Part shown: piece after piece, positions 9,997-20,326 of the stretch
Numbering within the stretch: position 1 is the first letter of the stretch
Layout of the letters: every line of letters starts with the position of its first letter
Assembly (NCBI RefSeq): GCF_006968745.1
Contig: NZ_CP030118.1
Span: 186,001-250,000, forward strand
Direction of reading: 5' to 3'
DNA length: 64,000 nt
From: Brasilonema sennae CENA114
GTDB lineage: Bacteria > Cyanobacteriota > Cyanobacteriia > Cyanobacteriales > Nostocaceae
Notes under the pieces: generated by a model
Databases searched by the model: none
What the model was told of the DNA's origin: nothing
Seen by the model: only the letters and a program-made list of their open reading frames with translations
Translations under genes and position numbers: made by a program

Positions 9997-11241
9997 ATGA
10001 AAATTCTGCACGTTACTCAAGGTTATACCCCAGCAATTGGGGGTACAGAATTGCTCATTCAACGTGTTTCCGAAGAATTAGTTCGACAATTTGGCGATGA
10101 AGTCACAGTCTTCACCACAAATTGCTTCAATGGAGAAGGTTTTTTTAATCCAAAACTACCACGCTTGCAACCAGGTGACGAGGAAATAAATGGTGTCAAA
10201 GTGCGCCGTTTTCCAGTCAATAGCCGAATCAGCCAAATATTTCGATTTCCTCAAAAAGTTGCTTATCGTCTGCGTTTACCATTCAACCAGCATTTAAGAA
10301 CAATAGCAGGAGGACCAATCATTCCTGGCTTAAAAAAAGCTATCCAAGAATATTCCGCTGATATTATTGCTGCTTCATCTTTTCCATTGTTACACATGTA
10401 CGCAGCGCTTAACGGTGCTAGGGAGTCTGGAAGACCGTGTGTCCTTCATGGAGGAATACATCCGCAGGATGATTGGGCATTTCAACGCTCTAGAATTTAT
10501 AGTGCTATTCAGCAATCTACTTATTATTTATCTAATACAAAATACGAAGCAGATTACGTTATCCAACAAGGAGTTTCACCTGAACGTGTAGCTGTCGTAG
10601 GAGTAGGAGTTGATCCAGAACCCTTTGCACAAATTTCCTCAACTCAAGCCAAAAACCATTTCGGTTTCAAAGAGCAACCAGTCGTAGGTTTTATTGGACA
10701 ATTTGGAGGACACAAAGGAGTAGATACTCTTTTGCAAGCGATGACACTTGTTTGGAAATTTTTCCCTGATGTGCAACTTCTGCTAGCAGGAGCAAGGACA
10801 ATGTTTGCAGAGAAAGTAGAAAATATTATCCATCAATTACCAGAGTCATATCAAAAGCAAGTCAAGCTTTACTATAACTTTTCTAATGAGGAAAAACCCC
10901 TCTTATTTTATGCTGTAGATGTGTTTGCTTATCCTTCTGGTTTTGAGTCTTTTGGAATTGCATTTCTAGAAGCTTGGGCTGCGAGTAAACCTGTGATTGG
11001 TTGTCGTGCTGGAGCAATACCTTGGGTAATAGACGAGGGAATAGATGGGCTTTTGGTAGATTATAAGAATCAAGAAATGCTAGCAGAAGCAATTATAGAG
11101 TTTTTAAAAAACTCTTCTTGGGCAACAACTTTGGGTAATGCTGGTCGTCAGAAAGTTTTATCAAGATACACTTGGAGTAAAGTCGCTCAGAATTTTAGAG
11201 AAGTTTATGTTGAAGCCATAAGACCAGATAATACCAAGTAG
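9997..11241 (+). CDS. GT4 glycosyltransferase
   Basis: A 414-aa GT-B glycosyltransferase when started at ATG 9997 (MKILHVTQGYTPAIGG); the longer form from TTG 9961 only translates the CTTGGCG repeats. The N-terminal GGTELLIQRVSEEL loop and the donor motif YPSGFESFGIAFLEAWAASK (two Glu of the E-x7-E signature) are clear, and VVGVGVDPEPFA with GFIGQFGGHKGVDTLL mark the start of the C-terminal domain. It is the last gene of the polysaccharide cluster; after it the gene content changes to regulation and housekeeping. Confidence 0.85.
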   Translation: MKILHVTQGYTPAIGGTELLIQRVSEELVRQFGDEVTVFTTNCFNGEGFFNPKLPRLQPGDEEINGVKVRRFPVNSRISQIFRFPQKVAYRLRLPFNQHLRTIAGGPIIPGLKKAIQEYSADIIAASSFPLLHMYAALNGARESGRPCVLHGGIHPQDDWAFQRSRIYSAIQQSTYYLSNTKYEADYVIQQGVSPERVAVVGVGVDPEPFAQISSTQAKNHFGFKEQPVVGFIGQFGGHKGVDTLLQAMTLVWKFFPDVQLLLAGARTMFAEKVENIIHQLPESYQKQVKLYYNFSNEEKPLLFYAVDVFAYPSGFESFGIAFLEAWAASKPVIGCRAGAIPWVIDEGIDGLLVDYKNQEMLAEAIIEFLKNSSWATTLGNAGRQKVLSRYTWSKVAQNFREVYVEAIRPDNTK

Positions 11242-11413
11242 CCAACAAATAACAATAATGACAAACTGATATCAGGAGTAGCTTATACTCTAATTACACA
11301 TCGCTATATAAAGAAGTTATCAAGTGGATTGAAGGATAATTCACTTCCTCGTTTTGGCATAATTTTAATTTCCTACCCCTATTCAATCACGAATAGGACT
11401 AAAGGAAACGACT

Positions 11414-13489
11414 ATGAATATAGTGTGTAGAAATGGACATCTAGTTTCAGCAGGGTCAAAATTCTGTAACCACTGTGGTGATTCTGTGGTGATAGTACAA
11501 TCCCAGGCAGTAAGTGCAACCTCACCAATAGAAAATGAGGATGAACCGTTGCAACCTGGGACATTCCTCCGTGAACGCTACATCATCCAGCAACAACTCG
11601 GTCAAGGAGGATTCGGGAGAACTTACCTAGCAGAAGACACGGGGCGGTTTCGTGAGAAATGTGTCATCAAAGAGTTTATGCCTGTAATGAAGAACACTGC
11701 TACCCTCAAAAAAGCAGAGGAATTGTTTCAACGAGAAGCCGCAACTCTTCACCAGCTTGAGCATCCACAGATTCCTCGATTCTGGGAGATATTTCGGCAA
11801 GAGAAACAGATTTTTATAGTTGTGGATTATATCGAGGGACGAACCTATAAGGAGCTACTTGAGCAACGCTTACAGCAAGGTCAATGCTTTAGTGACACAG
11901 AAATTTTAGAACTCCTTCAAAATCTGTTACCAATTCTCACTTATCTTCATAATCGAGGAGTCGTTCATCGAGATATCTCACCTGACAACATCATACTCCG
12001 TGCACATGACCATCTTCCTGTCTTGATTGACATGGGGGGAGTTAAACAAGTAGCACTCGAAGTCAGCACACTAACAGGTTCAGGACAAAATATGATGACT
12101 TCGTTGACTTGTGTGGGTAAAGTAGGTTATGCCCCAGATGAACAACTCCGCCTTGGATTAGTAGCTCCTCATAGCGATTTGTACGCTCTAGCAGTCTCAG
12201 TTCTGGTGCTTATGACAGGGAAAAAACCCCAGCAGTTGCTAGATCCACATACGCTGCAGTGGTTTTGGGAGAATGAACTGAGGTTAAACCCACTGTTGAT
12301 AAAAACTCTTAGTCGAATGTTGGCACTAAGACCTAGCTCACGTTTTCAATCAGCACAGGAGGTTTTACAAGTTTTAAACCCCATTGTCTCTAGCAACAAT
12401 CTTTCAAAGAAATACTCACAGCACCCAAAAAATTCTTCCCAGCAAGCTACCCAACCCTCTAATATTGGCAGACTGACTTTTGTTAAACAAAACTGGCAAG
12501 CTATTCCAAACCGCGTGAAGTTTCTAGTTCCAGCACTTGTTGCCATTACTGTAGGACTAATCTATGTTTTCTGGAAATATCAGCCGATTTTACTGTCGCT
12601 GGTGACACCAACAGATCTCAGTCGCGTTTCTAATTTGCAACTGCGTTCAATGCGTGAAGTGCAAAATGTGCCACAGGGTTTGTTCAACTACGGTGGTGCT
12701 CCTGCCTTTGCACCTGTCAATTCCGATAATATGAAAGATGCTATCAACCGAGCGCACCCAGAATTTCGCCTACGCTACACTGAACCCCCTAGTGGCAATC
12801 CTGGTTCCAGTACGGGTATCGAAATGCTGATCAAGGGTGAACTGACTTTTGCTCAAAGTGCTCGCACCCTTGAAGACGATGACTATAATAAAGCGAGAGC
12901 TAGGGGTTTTTCCTTAGAACAGGTGCCAATAGCTATTGACGGGGTTGTCTTCTACACTCATCCAAGCCTGACGATTCCTGGACTTTCCGTAGACCAACTC
13001 CAGGCGATTTTTAGGGGGCAGGTGACTAATTGGCAGCAGGTAGGGGGACCAAATATACCAATTGTAGCTGTCGGTTTGGATCCCAAAATTACCAGCGCAC
13101 TCAAGTTACTGCTGGGCAGTGATGGCGACGACATCGGTTCCAATGTGAAGGTTGTCCGCGATTTCACCTCCGCTATTCGTAAGGTTGCCGCGACGCCAGG
13201 GGGGATTTCTTATGCTTCGGCTCCACTTATATTAAATCAGAAGACAATCCGTTCCATTGCGATCGCCAAAACTAACACCAAGCACTATGTGCAACCTTTT
13301 ACAAATAATAAGCAAGTCAATCGACAAGCGTTTCAAGATGGCACTTACCCAATGACTCGCCGCTTTTTTATAGTCATCCGCCGCGATGACTCAGTCGATG
13401 AGAAGGCTGGAATTGCCTATGCTAGTATGTTGCTGTCTAAAGAAGGTCAGGGAATCATTGAGCAGACTGGGTTGGTTGCTATCCGTTAA
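11414..13489 (+). CDS. zinc-ribbon / Ser-Thr kinase / PstS-like binding-protein fusion
   Basis: A 691-aa three-part protein. Residues 1-24 form a short zinc-ribbon-like knot with C5, H9, C18 and C21. A protein kinase domain spans about 56-325: Gly loop GQGGFG (64-68), Lys86 in VIKEF, helix-C Glu108, catalytic loop HRDISPDN (His185, Asp187, Asn192) and DMGG at 206 in place of DFG. All key catalytic residues are present, so it should be active. A single membrane helix follows (about 371-388). Residues about 405-691 resemble a periplasmic phosphate-binding protein (PstS-like; SGNPGSSTGIEMLIKGELTF, VTNWQQVGGPNIPIVAVG). The topology implies a receptor kinase that binds a ligand, perhaps phosphate, outside and signals inside; the ligand is inference. 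Confidence 0.8.
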   Translation: MNIVCRNGHLVSAGSKFCNHCGDSVVIVQSQAVSATSPIENEDEPLQPGTFLRERYIIQQQLGQGGFGRTYLAEDTGRFREKCVIKEFMPVMKNTATLKKAEELFQREAATLHQLEHPQIPRFWEIFRQEKQIFIVVDYIEGRTYKELLEQRLQQGQCFSDTEILELLQNLLPILTYLHNRGVVHRDISPDNIILRAHDHLPVLIDMGGVKQVALEVSTLTGSGQNMMTSLTCVGKVGYAPDEQLRLGLVAPHSDLYALAVSVLVLMTGKKPQQLLDPHTLQWFWENELRLNPLLIKTLSRMLALRPSSRFQSAQEVLQVLNPIVSSNNLSKKYSQHPKNSSQQATQPSNIGRLTFVKQNWQAIPNRVKFLVPALVAITVGLIYVFWKYQPILLSLVTPTDLSRVSNLQLRSMREVQNVPQGLFNYGGAPAFAPVNSDNMKDAINRAHPEFRLRYTEPPSGNPGSSTGIEMLIKGELTFAQSARTLEDDDYNKARARGFSLEQVPIAIDGVVFYTHPSLTIPGLSVDQLQAIFRGQVTNWQQVGGPNIPIVAVGLDPKITSALKLLLGSDGDDIGSNVKVVRDFTSAIRKVAATPGGISYASAPLILNQKTIRSIAIAKTNTKHYVQPFTNNKQVNRQAFQDGTYPMTRRFFIVIRRDDSVDEKAGIAYASMLLSKEGQGIIEQTGLVAIR

Positions 13490-13531
13490 AGTTAAGAAAC
13501 TAATTGTTGTTGCCTTTAATAAGCATATTTT

Positions 13532-14458
13532 TTAAACTTCGGTTCCTATTGCTAAACGCAGTCCCCAGAATAAAATTAAAATTGCGATCGCCAACCAATC
13601 ACCTCTTCTCAATCGTAAATCATGCCATTGCACACGATGTTCACTAGGACTCGTAAACCCCCGCACCGTCATAGCACTCGCCATTTGCTCTGCCCTGAGT
13701 AGCAAATTTTCCAACAGCCGTTCTGCTACTAACATCCAAACTTTAACAGCTCCTTTCAATCCTAACTTTTTCCAATTAATAGCTCTGGTCATTACAGAAC
13801 GAATTAAATTCTGGATTTCTTCTAAAACGAGGGGAATAAATCGCAAAGATAAAGTTAAAGTCAAAGTTATTTCAGTCACAGGTAACTTCAAGCGTCGCAA
13901 GGGTTGCATTAAGCTTTCTATAGCAGCAGTGATTTCCTCTGTTGCAGTTGTCAACAGATACAGATTGCAACTGTAAATAAGGGTAAACCACATCGTACTC
14001 ACACTGATTGCCAAATCCCATGAACGCCGAGTGACCTTAACTGGACCTTTGTCAAACAGCAGATACTTATAATCTTGCTGCTTATTGGCGGACATTGGTG
14101 CTGGAGTAGACTGACTCGAAGCTGATTGTTCTGTTAAAACTTGTTGGTTAGTCGGCAGGCGCGGTTGATACTTGATCCCAAGTCCATCAGGAGTGATAGC
14201 TATAACGATTAAAATAAAAAAGCAGAATGTCAACAGCCAGCCCATTTGCTGCTGCCAAACTCTTCGGGGGATTCTTGCTATTAAAGTAGCAACAATCAAC
14301 AGTACCACCAACAGCACGCGCCATAAGTTATTGGCAAGAATGTAAGTTGTGAGAAAGCTCATCAACCAGATTAGCTTGACTCGTGGATCGAGTTTATGTA
14401 ACCAAGTTTGAGGTTGTTCTAAGTAAAGCCCAATTGGCAGCGATCGCAGTAAATCCAT
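13532..14458 (-). CDS. energy-coupling factor transporter T subunit (CbiQ family)
   Basis: A 308-aa integral membrane protein. It starts MDLLRSLPIGLYLEQPQTWLHKLDPRVK, the typical EcfT/CbiQ opening. There are several membrane helices, an insertion of about 60 hydrophilic residues in the middle (PRLPTNQQVLTEQ...), and the conserved coupling helix ending in AMTVRGF (the A-x-x-R-G motif that contacts the ATPases). ECF transporters import vitamins or metal ions; the T subunit links the substrate-binding S subunit to two ATPases. No S or A subunit gene is adjacent, so it probably works with shared ATPases encoded elsewhere. It lies downstream of der on the same strand, separated by a repeat patch. 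Confidence 0.85.
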   Translation of the reverse strand: MDLLRSLPIGLYLEQPQTWLHKLDPRVKLIWLMSFLTTYILANNLWRVLLVVLLIVATLIARIPRRVWQQQMGWLLTFCFFILIVIAITPDGLGIKYQPRLPTNQQVLTEQSASSQSTPAPMSANKQQDYKYLLFDKGPVKVTRRSWDLAISVSTMWFTLIYSCNLYLLTTATEEITAAIESLMQPLRRLKLPVTEITLTLTLSLRFIPLVLEEIQNLIRSVMTRAINWKKLGLKGAVKVWMLVAERLLENLLLRAEQMASAMTVRGFTSPSEHRVQWHDLRLRRGDWLAIAILILFWGLRLAIGTEV

Positions 14459-14477
14459 TTATAATCATTAGTCGTTA

Positions 14478-14749
14478 GTGAGCCAGCACGGCGCAGGAGG
14501 GTTTCCCGACCTAGGTGACGGGCGTTCCCGAAGGGTCTTGGGGAGCCAGTTCTTGATGAGGGTTTCCCGACCTAGGAATCTGGCGTGGTTTCCCCCATGA
14601 GCGACTGCCGAAAGGGTTTCGCGACTTGAGGCGTCTGGCGTGGGGTTCCCCCCGTTGAAGCACCTGGCGTTTTCCCTCCGTAGGTGACGATCAGCCATCA
14701 GTCATTAGTCAATTGCCAAAGACTCATGACTGATGACTTGTGACCACTA
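14478..14749. repeat. GC-rich mini-hairpin repeat patch
   Basis: The gap between der and the ECF-T gene is filled with short repeats: GGGTTTCCCGACCTAGG occurs twice, and small 3-nt-loop hairpins (GGG-TTT-CCC, CCC-GAA-GGG) are frequent. The patch is bordered by AT-rich runs of TAATCATTAGTCGTTAGTG and CATCAGTCATTAGTCA. The ORFs crossing it read only repeats and are not credible genes. Confidence 0.6.
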
Positions 14750-16111
14750 TTACACGCGGGTTGCTCGATTGGCATTAGTACCTTCGACTTCACGGGCTTT
14801 TTTACTCCGCCATAGTATACGGATAGGAGTTCCTTGAAAGCCCAAATGTTGCCGAAATTGTCGCTCGATATAGCGCCGGTAGTTATCGTTAAAGCGTTTA
14901 GAATCGTTGACAAACAATGCTATTGTAGGCGGTTGACTACTAACTTGTGTGCCATAGTAAATTTTGCCTTGGCGTCCAGCACGAGAGACTGTCGGCGAGT
15001 GCCAACCTATTGCTTCTTCCAAAACTTCGTTGATCACCGCTGTACTCACACGACGTTTGTGTGACTCGGCTGCTTTATCAACCAATTCCAAAATTTTTTC
15101 TACCCGTTGTCCAGTCAAGGCGCTGACAAAAATCATTTCTGCCCATTCAGTAAAATGCAGTCGTTCTTGCAGATGTTTTTCGTAATCATATATGGTGTAA
15201 GAGTCTTTTTCGACAGCATCCCACTTATTGACCACAATAATACAAGCTCGACCTTCTTCAGTAACCCGCCCAATTAATTTTTGGTCTTGCTCGGTGACAC
15301 CATCAAGGGCATCTATCACCAATAAAACCACATCAGCGCGACGAATTGCTTTAAAAGCGCGGTTGATGCTAAAGAATTCCGGACCATATTCTACATTCTT
15401 CTTTTTGCGAATTCCTGCCGTATCAATCAAGCGGTAAATTTGCCCGTTTCGTTCCACAATAGTATCAATTGCATCACGGGTTGTACCAGAAATTGGGCTA
15501 ACAATTGCCCTTGTTTCTCCCACAAAAGTATTCAATAAACTGGATTTTCCAACATTGGGACGTCCCACAATTGCTACTTTAATCTCGTTGGTTTCTGGTA
15601 CTTCTGCTGTAGCAGGAAGGTAGTTAATCACTACGTCAAGTAAGTCTCCTGTACCACTTCCATGAATAGCAGAGATGGCGAAAGGTTCCCCCAAACCCAA
15701 TTCCCAAAATTCGGCAGCTTGAATCAAACCTTGTTCTGGGGATTCGCATTTATTGACAGCTAGCAAAACAGGGACTTTTTGTTGTCGCAACCACTCAGCA
15801 ATTTCTTCATCAGCCGGTGTTGGTCCTGTGCGACCATCTACTACAAAAATAGCAACACTTGCCTCTGCTAGGGCTGCCATTGCTTGTTGACGAATCAATG
15901 GTAAAAATTCGGTATCATCATTAAAGACTAAACCACCAGTATCAACAACTGTAAAGTCGCGATCGCGCCAGTATGCTGGTTTATAAGTGCGATCGCGCGT
16001 CACACCTGGTTGATCATGAACAATAGCAGATTGTTCCTCGGCAAGACGATTGACCAAGGTAGATTTGCCCACATTCGGGCGACCAATAATAGCAACTATA
16101 GGAAGACTCAT
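14750..16111 (-). CDS. der: ribosome-assembly GTPase Der (EngA)
   Basis: A 453-aa protein from the ATG at 16111 ([17 protein letters not shown]); a GTG four codons upstream is possible but less likely. Two tandem GTPase domains are clear: P-loops GRPNVGKS near residues 9 and 180, switch/G3 motifs DTGG and DTAG, and G4 motifs NKCE and NKWD. A C-terminal KH-like domain follows (about 350-440). Der is an essential factor in 50S subunit maturation. The C-terminal tail is short and basic. Conserved length and motifs make the call firm. Confidence 0.95.
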   Translation of the reverse strand: MSLPIVAIIGRPNVGKSTLVNRLAEEQSAIVHDQPGVTRDRTYKPAYWRDRDFTVVDTGGLVFNDDTEFLPLIRQQAMAALAEASVAIFVVDGRTGPTPADEEIAEWLRQQKVPVLLAVNKCESPEQGLIQAAEFWELGLGEPFAISAIHGSGTGDLLDVVINYLPATAEVPETNEIKVAIVGRPNVGKSSLLNTFVGETRAIVSPISGTTRDAIDTIVERNGQIYRLIDTAGIRKKKNVEYGPEFFSINRAFKAIRRADVVLLVIDALDGVTEQDQKLIGRVTEEGRACIIVVNKWDAVEKDSYTIYDYEKHLQERLHFTEWAEMIFVSALTGQRVEKILELVDKAAESHKRRVSTAVINEVLEEAIGWHSPTVSRAGRQGKIYYGTQVSSQPPTIALFVNDSKRFNDNYRRYIERQFRQHLGFQGTPIRILWRSKKAREVEGTNANRATRV

Positions 16112-16284
16112 AACCGGATGCACAATGCTCCAAATCTCTATTCTAGCGGTTTCAGCTGATACTATTGCCTGTTGCAGAAAAAACTCCGTAAACTTAGTTC
16201 ACAGACAATAACTCACTTAAAAAGTTTTCTTAACTTTGGGTAACAAATTCTAATTATTCGTAACTACAAAAGCACCACCAACAT

Positions 16285-16690
16285 TCAAAGCAATTCTGCC
16301 TCTTCAAAAACTTGTCTAACTGTTAACTCCAAACCAGGAAACAGAGTATCCACAATCGGCATATTATCACTGTAAACTTGACTTTCTTCAGCCGAGACAA
16401 AAACTTTGATAGTTATTGCTTCTGGATCGACAATCCAAACCCGTGACACTCCAGCATCAAAATAATCTCGTGCTTTGTCTTCAAATTCCTTCATTGTTTG
16501 GTCTGGAGAAATAATTTAGATTACCAATTCTGGAGGAACAGGACAAGCTTCATTGCGCTTCCAGCTTTTAGGTAAACTTTGGTAATCAATATAAGTCAAA
16601 GCGGGTACAGGTGCCCAATCTTGCCCCTGACGTTTTCAAATAATTGCCCACTTTGAACCGATTCTACCTTTTCCTTGACACCAAGTACGA
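16285..16690 (-). pseudogene. Uma2-family (DUF820) endonuclease-like gene, inactivated
   Basis: The downstream half reads as a good Uma2/DUF820 C-terminus (MKEFEDKARDYFDAGVSRVW, IVDPEAITIKVF). In the same frame upstream the sequence gives PALTYIDYQSLPKSW and PPELVI, then a TAA stop where the family has Glu (PPELVIEI), then IISPDQT. A GAA to TAA change would explain it. Further upstream the frame decays. These PD-(D/E)XK-like proteins are very numerous in cyanobacteria and often found as relics. The downstream 70 codons alone are unlikely to be functional. Confidence 0.75.
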
Positions 16691-16941
16691 AGCAAGAGTC
16701 ACAGAGTTAATTATAAAGTCGAATGAAAGAATTTAGGAGAAACTTTAGGCACTGCATAACTATCTACAAACTCATAGTTGACATCTCCTTCTGGAAGCGC
16801 TCAAAAATCTTCTAATGTGATTTTTTTTCTGATACTTGTCTTAACCATAATAAGGTTACCTGTTGTTGATAAACATATTTTAAAAACTCTTGTTCTAAAC
16901 CTTCTAGTTCAATACTGTTCAATCAAAACATATCGTTTTTT

Positions 16942-17799
16942 TCACAAATACCGAATACCACTTTCTAATCCTTGACAAACACCAGTCAGAAAATCTAAAT
17001 CCAAAGTCTCAATAGTATCGCTGGGTTTATGATAGTTTGGATTTCGCATATTGGCTGTATCTGTCACCATCATTGCAGGATAACCTTGATCCCAAAAGTG
17101 TGCATGATCACTTCGTCGAGTCAGTGGAAGTATTAAACCTCTGTTAGGTACTGGTAGCCAATGGCTGGGTACGCCAACTTTACGAATACTGCGGCTAATA
17201 GAAATTAAGTCACGAATTGTGCGCCAATTGCCAATTAAAGCAATAAAATCGCCACGATTTGGGTAAAAGCGTTCTAAAGGAGATGGGTAAGTTTGCGAAC
17301 CAGGGGTACGATCGCAATAGCCCAACATTTCTAGAGAAATCATTAACCGTAGCGGCTGATCTTGTTGTCGCAACTCGGCTGCATACTCAGAAGCACCAGA
17401 AGGACCTAATAAGCCGTATTCTTCCATATCAAAAGCTACCAGCCGCAGGGGATATTTTGTTGGTTGGGCAGCAAACATTCTTGCCAATTCCAGCAAAACT
17501 GCTATACCTGTAGCATTATCATCAGCGCCTGGCGTTCCAGGAACAGCATCATAATGGGCACCAATTAAAATAGGAGGCAAATCTCTTTTTTCGGACTCAG
17601 GTTGTGAAGGTAAATTCAAAATGAGGTTTTGACAAGTTTTGCTCCCGACTTTAAAGGTGTGGATTTCCACACTTCCCCATTGAGCAAATTGTTGACGAAT
17701 GTATTCTTGGACAAAGAAATGTCCAGCAGTAGCTAGATAGGGATCGCGATCGCGGGCGATCGAGGTAAGGTGATTTTCGATTTCGTTCTTTAGATTCAC
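16942..17799 (-). CDS. M28-family zinc aminopeptidase-like protein
   Basis: A 285-aa protein with the metal ligands of the M28 family: His in GAHYDAVPG, Asp in PGADDNATG, the Glu-Glu pair in AFDMEEYGLLGPSG, a later Asp-bearing region around LEMLGYCDRTPGS, and the final His in SDHAHFWDQGYPAMMVTDTA. No signal peptide is visible, so it probably acts in the cytoplasm. Known family function is removal of N-terminal residues from peptides; exact substrates are unknown. It is divergent from dnaK, with about 117 bases between them. Confidence 0.85.
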   Translation of the reverse strand: MNLKNEIENHLTSIARDRDPYLATAGHFFVQEYIRQQFAQWGSVEIHTFKVGSKTCQNLILNLPSQPESEKRDLPPILIGAHYDAVPGTPGADDNATGIAVLLELARMFAAQPTKYPLRLVAFDMEEYGLLGPSGASEYAAELRQQDQPLRLMISLEMLGYCDRTPGSQTYPSPLERFYPNRGDFIALIGNWRTIRDLISISRSIRKVGVPSHWLPVPNRGLILPLTRRSDHAHFWDQGYPAMMVTDTANMRNPNYHKPSDTIETLDLDFLTGVCQGLESGIRYL

Positions 17800-17916
17800 A
17801 AATTAACTAACAAGGAACACTGTTTGACCATGTAATTCTCAACAGCAAGATACAATAAATCAAGCATTAGATCTAAACAAATTAATTTATAAGACACTAT
17901 AGGAGAACAAAAACGC

Positions 17917-20118
17917 ATGGGCAAGGTAGTCGGCATTGACTTGGGTACAACCAACTCAGTAGTTGCCGTCATGGAGGGTGGCAAGCCGGTGGTGATTGCC
18001 AATGCAGAAGGAATGCGAACGACTCCCTCCGTAGTTGGCTTCACCAAAGAAGGCGAAAGAGTTGTTGGGCAAATGGCACGACGGCAAACCCTCCTCAACC
18101 CACAAGATACCTTTTTCGCCGTTAAACGCTTCATTGGGCGCAGGTATGGCGAACTGAGTCCAGATTCCAAGCGAATCCCATATACTATCCGCAAAGATGA
18201 AGTTGGTAACATTAAAATTTCTTGTCCTCGTCTAAATAAAGATTTTGCTCCAGAAGAAATTTCCGCAATGGTACTAAAGAAACTGGCAGAGGACGCCAGT
18301 AAGTACTTGGGTAGTCCAGTGACAGGGGCAGTCATCACCGTACCTGCTTATTTTAATGATTCTCAGCGGCAAGCAACACGAGATGCTGGTAGAATAGCAG
18401 GTTTGGAAGTACTACGAATTCTCAATGAACCGACAGCCGCTTCTTTGGCTTACGGATTGGATCGCGGCAGCACTGAAACTATATTAGTCTTTGACTTGGG
18501 TGGTGGCACGTTTGATGTGTCGATTTTAGACGTTGGGGATGGAGTGTTTGAAGTCAGATCCACAAGTGGAGACACGCAACTCGGTGGTAACGATTTTGAT
18601 AAAAAAATAGTCGATTGGTTGGCAGAGAAATTTTTGGAAACTGAAGGGGTAGATTTAAGACGCGATCGCTCAGCTTTACAACGTTTGTTAGAAGCAGCTG
18701 AAAAAGCCAAAATAGAACTTTCCTCTGTCAGCGTCACCGATATTAATTTACCTTTTATCGCTGCTGATCAAGAAGGCCCAAAACATCTCGAAACTCGTTT
18801 GACTCGTTCTGAGTTTGAAGGTTTGTCTGATGACTTACTTGGACGTGTACGCCTTCCAGTCAAACGCGCCATGAAAGACGCTGGTTTAACACCAGCAGAT
18901 ATTGATGAAGTAGTGCTGGTTGGTGGTGCTACCCGAATGCCAATGATACAGCAGGTTGTACGAGCAATGATTGGCAAACAACCCAACCAAAATGTCAATC
19001 CAGATGAAGTTGTGGCCGTAGGTGCAGCAATACAAGCGGGTATTCTCGCTGGTGAACTCAAGGATGTCCTGCTGTTAGATGTGACACCCCTGTCTTTGGG
19101 ATTAGAAACCGTCAACGGCGTCATGAAAAAACTGATTCCCCGCAACACCACCATACCAGTACGCCGCTCTGATATTTTTTCCACATCAGAAAATAATCAA
19201 AATACAGTGGAAGTCCACGTCGTCCAAGGCGAACGGGAGATGGCAGTAGATAATAAGTCTCTCGGACGGTTTAAACTGTATGGTATTCCTCCAGCCCCAC
19301 GTGGTATTCCGCAAGTACAAGTATCATTTGATATAGACGCCAACGGAATATTACAGGTGACCGCTCTGGATAGAACCACAGGCAGAGAACAAAGTATTAC
19401 AGTTCAAGGTGCTTCTACCTTGAGCGAAGGGGAAATCAAGCAGGCAATTCAGGATGCTGAAAGATATGCTGAAATTGACAGAGAACGGAAAGAACGGGTA
19501 GAAAAACGCACTCGTGCTGAAGCATTGATTATCCAAGCAGAACGACAACTTAGAGAAGTGGCGTTGGATTTTGGCATGCAGCTTGCTCGCAGCCGCCGCC
19601 AAAGAATTGATAATATCTGCCGAGAACTGCGCGAAAGTTTGAAAGAAAATGATGACAGAGGGATTGACCAAGCTTACGCCGACTTGCAAGATGCCTTATA
19701 TGATCTAAACCGTGAGATCCGCCAGTACTACGTTGATGATGAAGAGGATGACTTGTTTGGTACTATCCGTGAAATCTTCACTGGCGAAAAAGACCGAGAT
19801 CCTCCCGGAGGAAACCGCCCAAGAGGCGATGATCGCGATTACCAAAGGGATACATACCGCGATTCGTTTGGAGGAAGCCGCCCAAGGGGCGATGGCGCAG
19901 AGCGCCCGCTGAGCCCTCCGGGCACGCTGCGCGAACGCGATGGGCGAAGCCCCGCCAGGGGCGATCGCGATTACTATGACACAGACAGGAACTATAACAA
20001 GGACTACAACAGAGATTATGACAGGAGAGATCGTTCCTCTGATAACACCGGTTCTTCACGCAAACCCCGTCCTAGCTACCAGGATAATTGGGATGATGAC
20101 GATGATAATTGGTTATAA
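17917..20118 (+). CDS. dnaK: Hsp70 chaperone DnaK paralogue with long Arg/Asp-rich tail
   Basis: A 733-aa Hsp70. The ATPase domain starts [20 protein letters not shown], with phosphate loops [13 protein letters not shown] and [10 protein letters not shown]; the substrate domain begins near residue 385 ([15 protein letters not shown]). After the helical lid (about 500-620) comes a disordered tail of about 110 residues rich in Arg, Asp, Tyr and Gly, unlike the EEVD-type end of classic DnaK. Cyanobacteria carry several DnaK paralogues; the [13 protein letters not shown] start and the extended tail suggest a DnaK1- or DnaK3-like copy, not settled here. A 72-bp in-frame repeat insertion lies in the tail (19894-19965). 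A strong AGGAG ribosome site precedes the ATG. A J-protein gene follows, a likely partner. Confidence 0.92.
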   Translation: MGKVVGIDLGTTNSVVAVMEGGKPVVIANAEGMRTTPSVVGFTKEGERVVGQMARRQTLLNPQDTFFAVKRFIGRRYGELSPDSKRIPYTIRKDEVGNIKISCPRLNKDFAPEEISAMVLKKLAEDASKYLGSPVTGAVITVPAYFNDSQRQATRDAGRIAGLEVLRILNEPTAASLAYGLDRGSTETILVFDLGGGTFDVSILDVGDGVFEVRSTSGDTQLGGNDFDKKIVDWLAEKFLETEGVDLRRDRSALQRLLEAAEKAKIELSSVSVTDINLPFIAADQEGPKHLETRLTRSEFEGLSDDLLGRVRLPVKRAMKDAGLTPADIDEVVLVGGATRMPMIQQVVRAMIGKQPNQNVNPDEVVAVGAAIQAGILAGELKDVLLLDVTPLSLGLETVNGVMKKLIPRNTTIPVRRSDIFSTSENNQNTVEVHVVQGEREMAVDNKSLGRFKLYGIPPAPRGIPQVQVSFDIDANGILQVTALDRTTGREQSITVQGASTLSEGEIKQAIQDAERYAEIDRERKERVEKRTRAEALIIQAERQLREVALDFGMQLARSRRQRIDNICRELRESLKENDDRGIDQAYADLQDALYDLNREIRQYYVDDEEDDLFGTIREIFTGEKDRDPPGGNRPRGDDRDYQRDTYRDSFGGSRPRGDGAERPLSPPGTLRERDGRSPARGDRDYYDTDRNYNKDYNRDYDRRDRSSDNTGSSRKPRPSYQDNWDDDDDNWL
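19894..19965 (+). repeat. 72-bp in-frame mini-hairpin insertion in dnaK
   Basis: The segment sits between two copies of GGGGCGAT and splits what would be a HIP1-like GGCGATCGC. It consists largely of 3-nt-loop hairpins (GGCGC-AGA-GCGCC, GCCC-TCC-GGGC, GGGC-GAA-GCCC). Its length is 24 codons, so the reading frame is kept. Removing it gives GGSRPRGD followed by RDYYD, which parallels the preceding [13 protein letters not shown] unit. Confidence 0.75.
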
Positions 20119-20180
20119 CGTCTGATAGATATTAAGGCGGGAAACCCCGCCCCTAGTACCTCAAAAAAAGTATTAACAGA

Positions 20181-20211
20181 TAAAATCAACAGAAAAAAAA
20201 GGTTGATTTTA
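20181..20211 (+). terminator. stem-loop between dnaK and dnaJ
   Basis: A 10-bp perfect stem (TAAAATCAAC / GTTGATTTTA) with an 11-nt A-rich loop. It is followed by AT-rich sequence but no clear T run, so termination strength is uncertain. A second small GC stem (GGCGGG / CCCGCC) lies at 20136-20151. Confidence 0.45.
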
Positions 20212-20326
20212 AATTCGGATTTAGTAGTTTGTAAGAGGTAATAGGTAATTAGTTAGTCGTTAAAGAATTAATGAATAACCACTAAAAAAGTGAGAATTTA
20301 AAACTTAAAAATAAACAACTGAAACT

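Noticed and set aside
14468..14913. Short minus-strand ORFs of 76 and 71 codons downstream of and overlapping the der end
   Set aside because: They read repeat sequence or the der gene in another frame.
19778..20059. 93-codon ORF antisense to the dnaK tail
   Set aside because: It is the complement of an Arg/Asp-rich repeat tail; codon pattern follows the sense gene.
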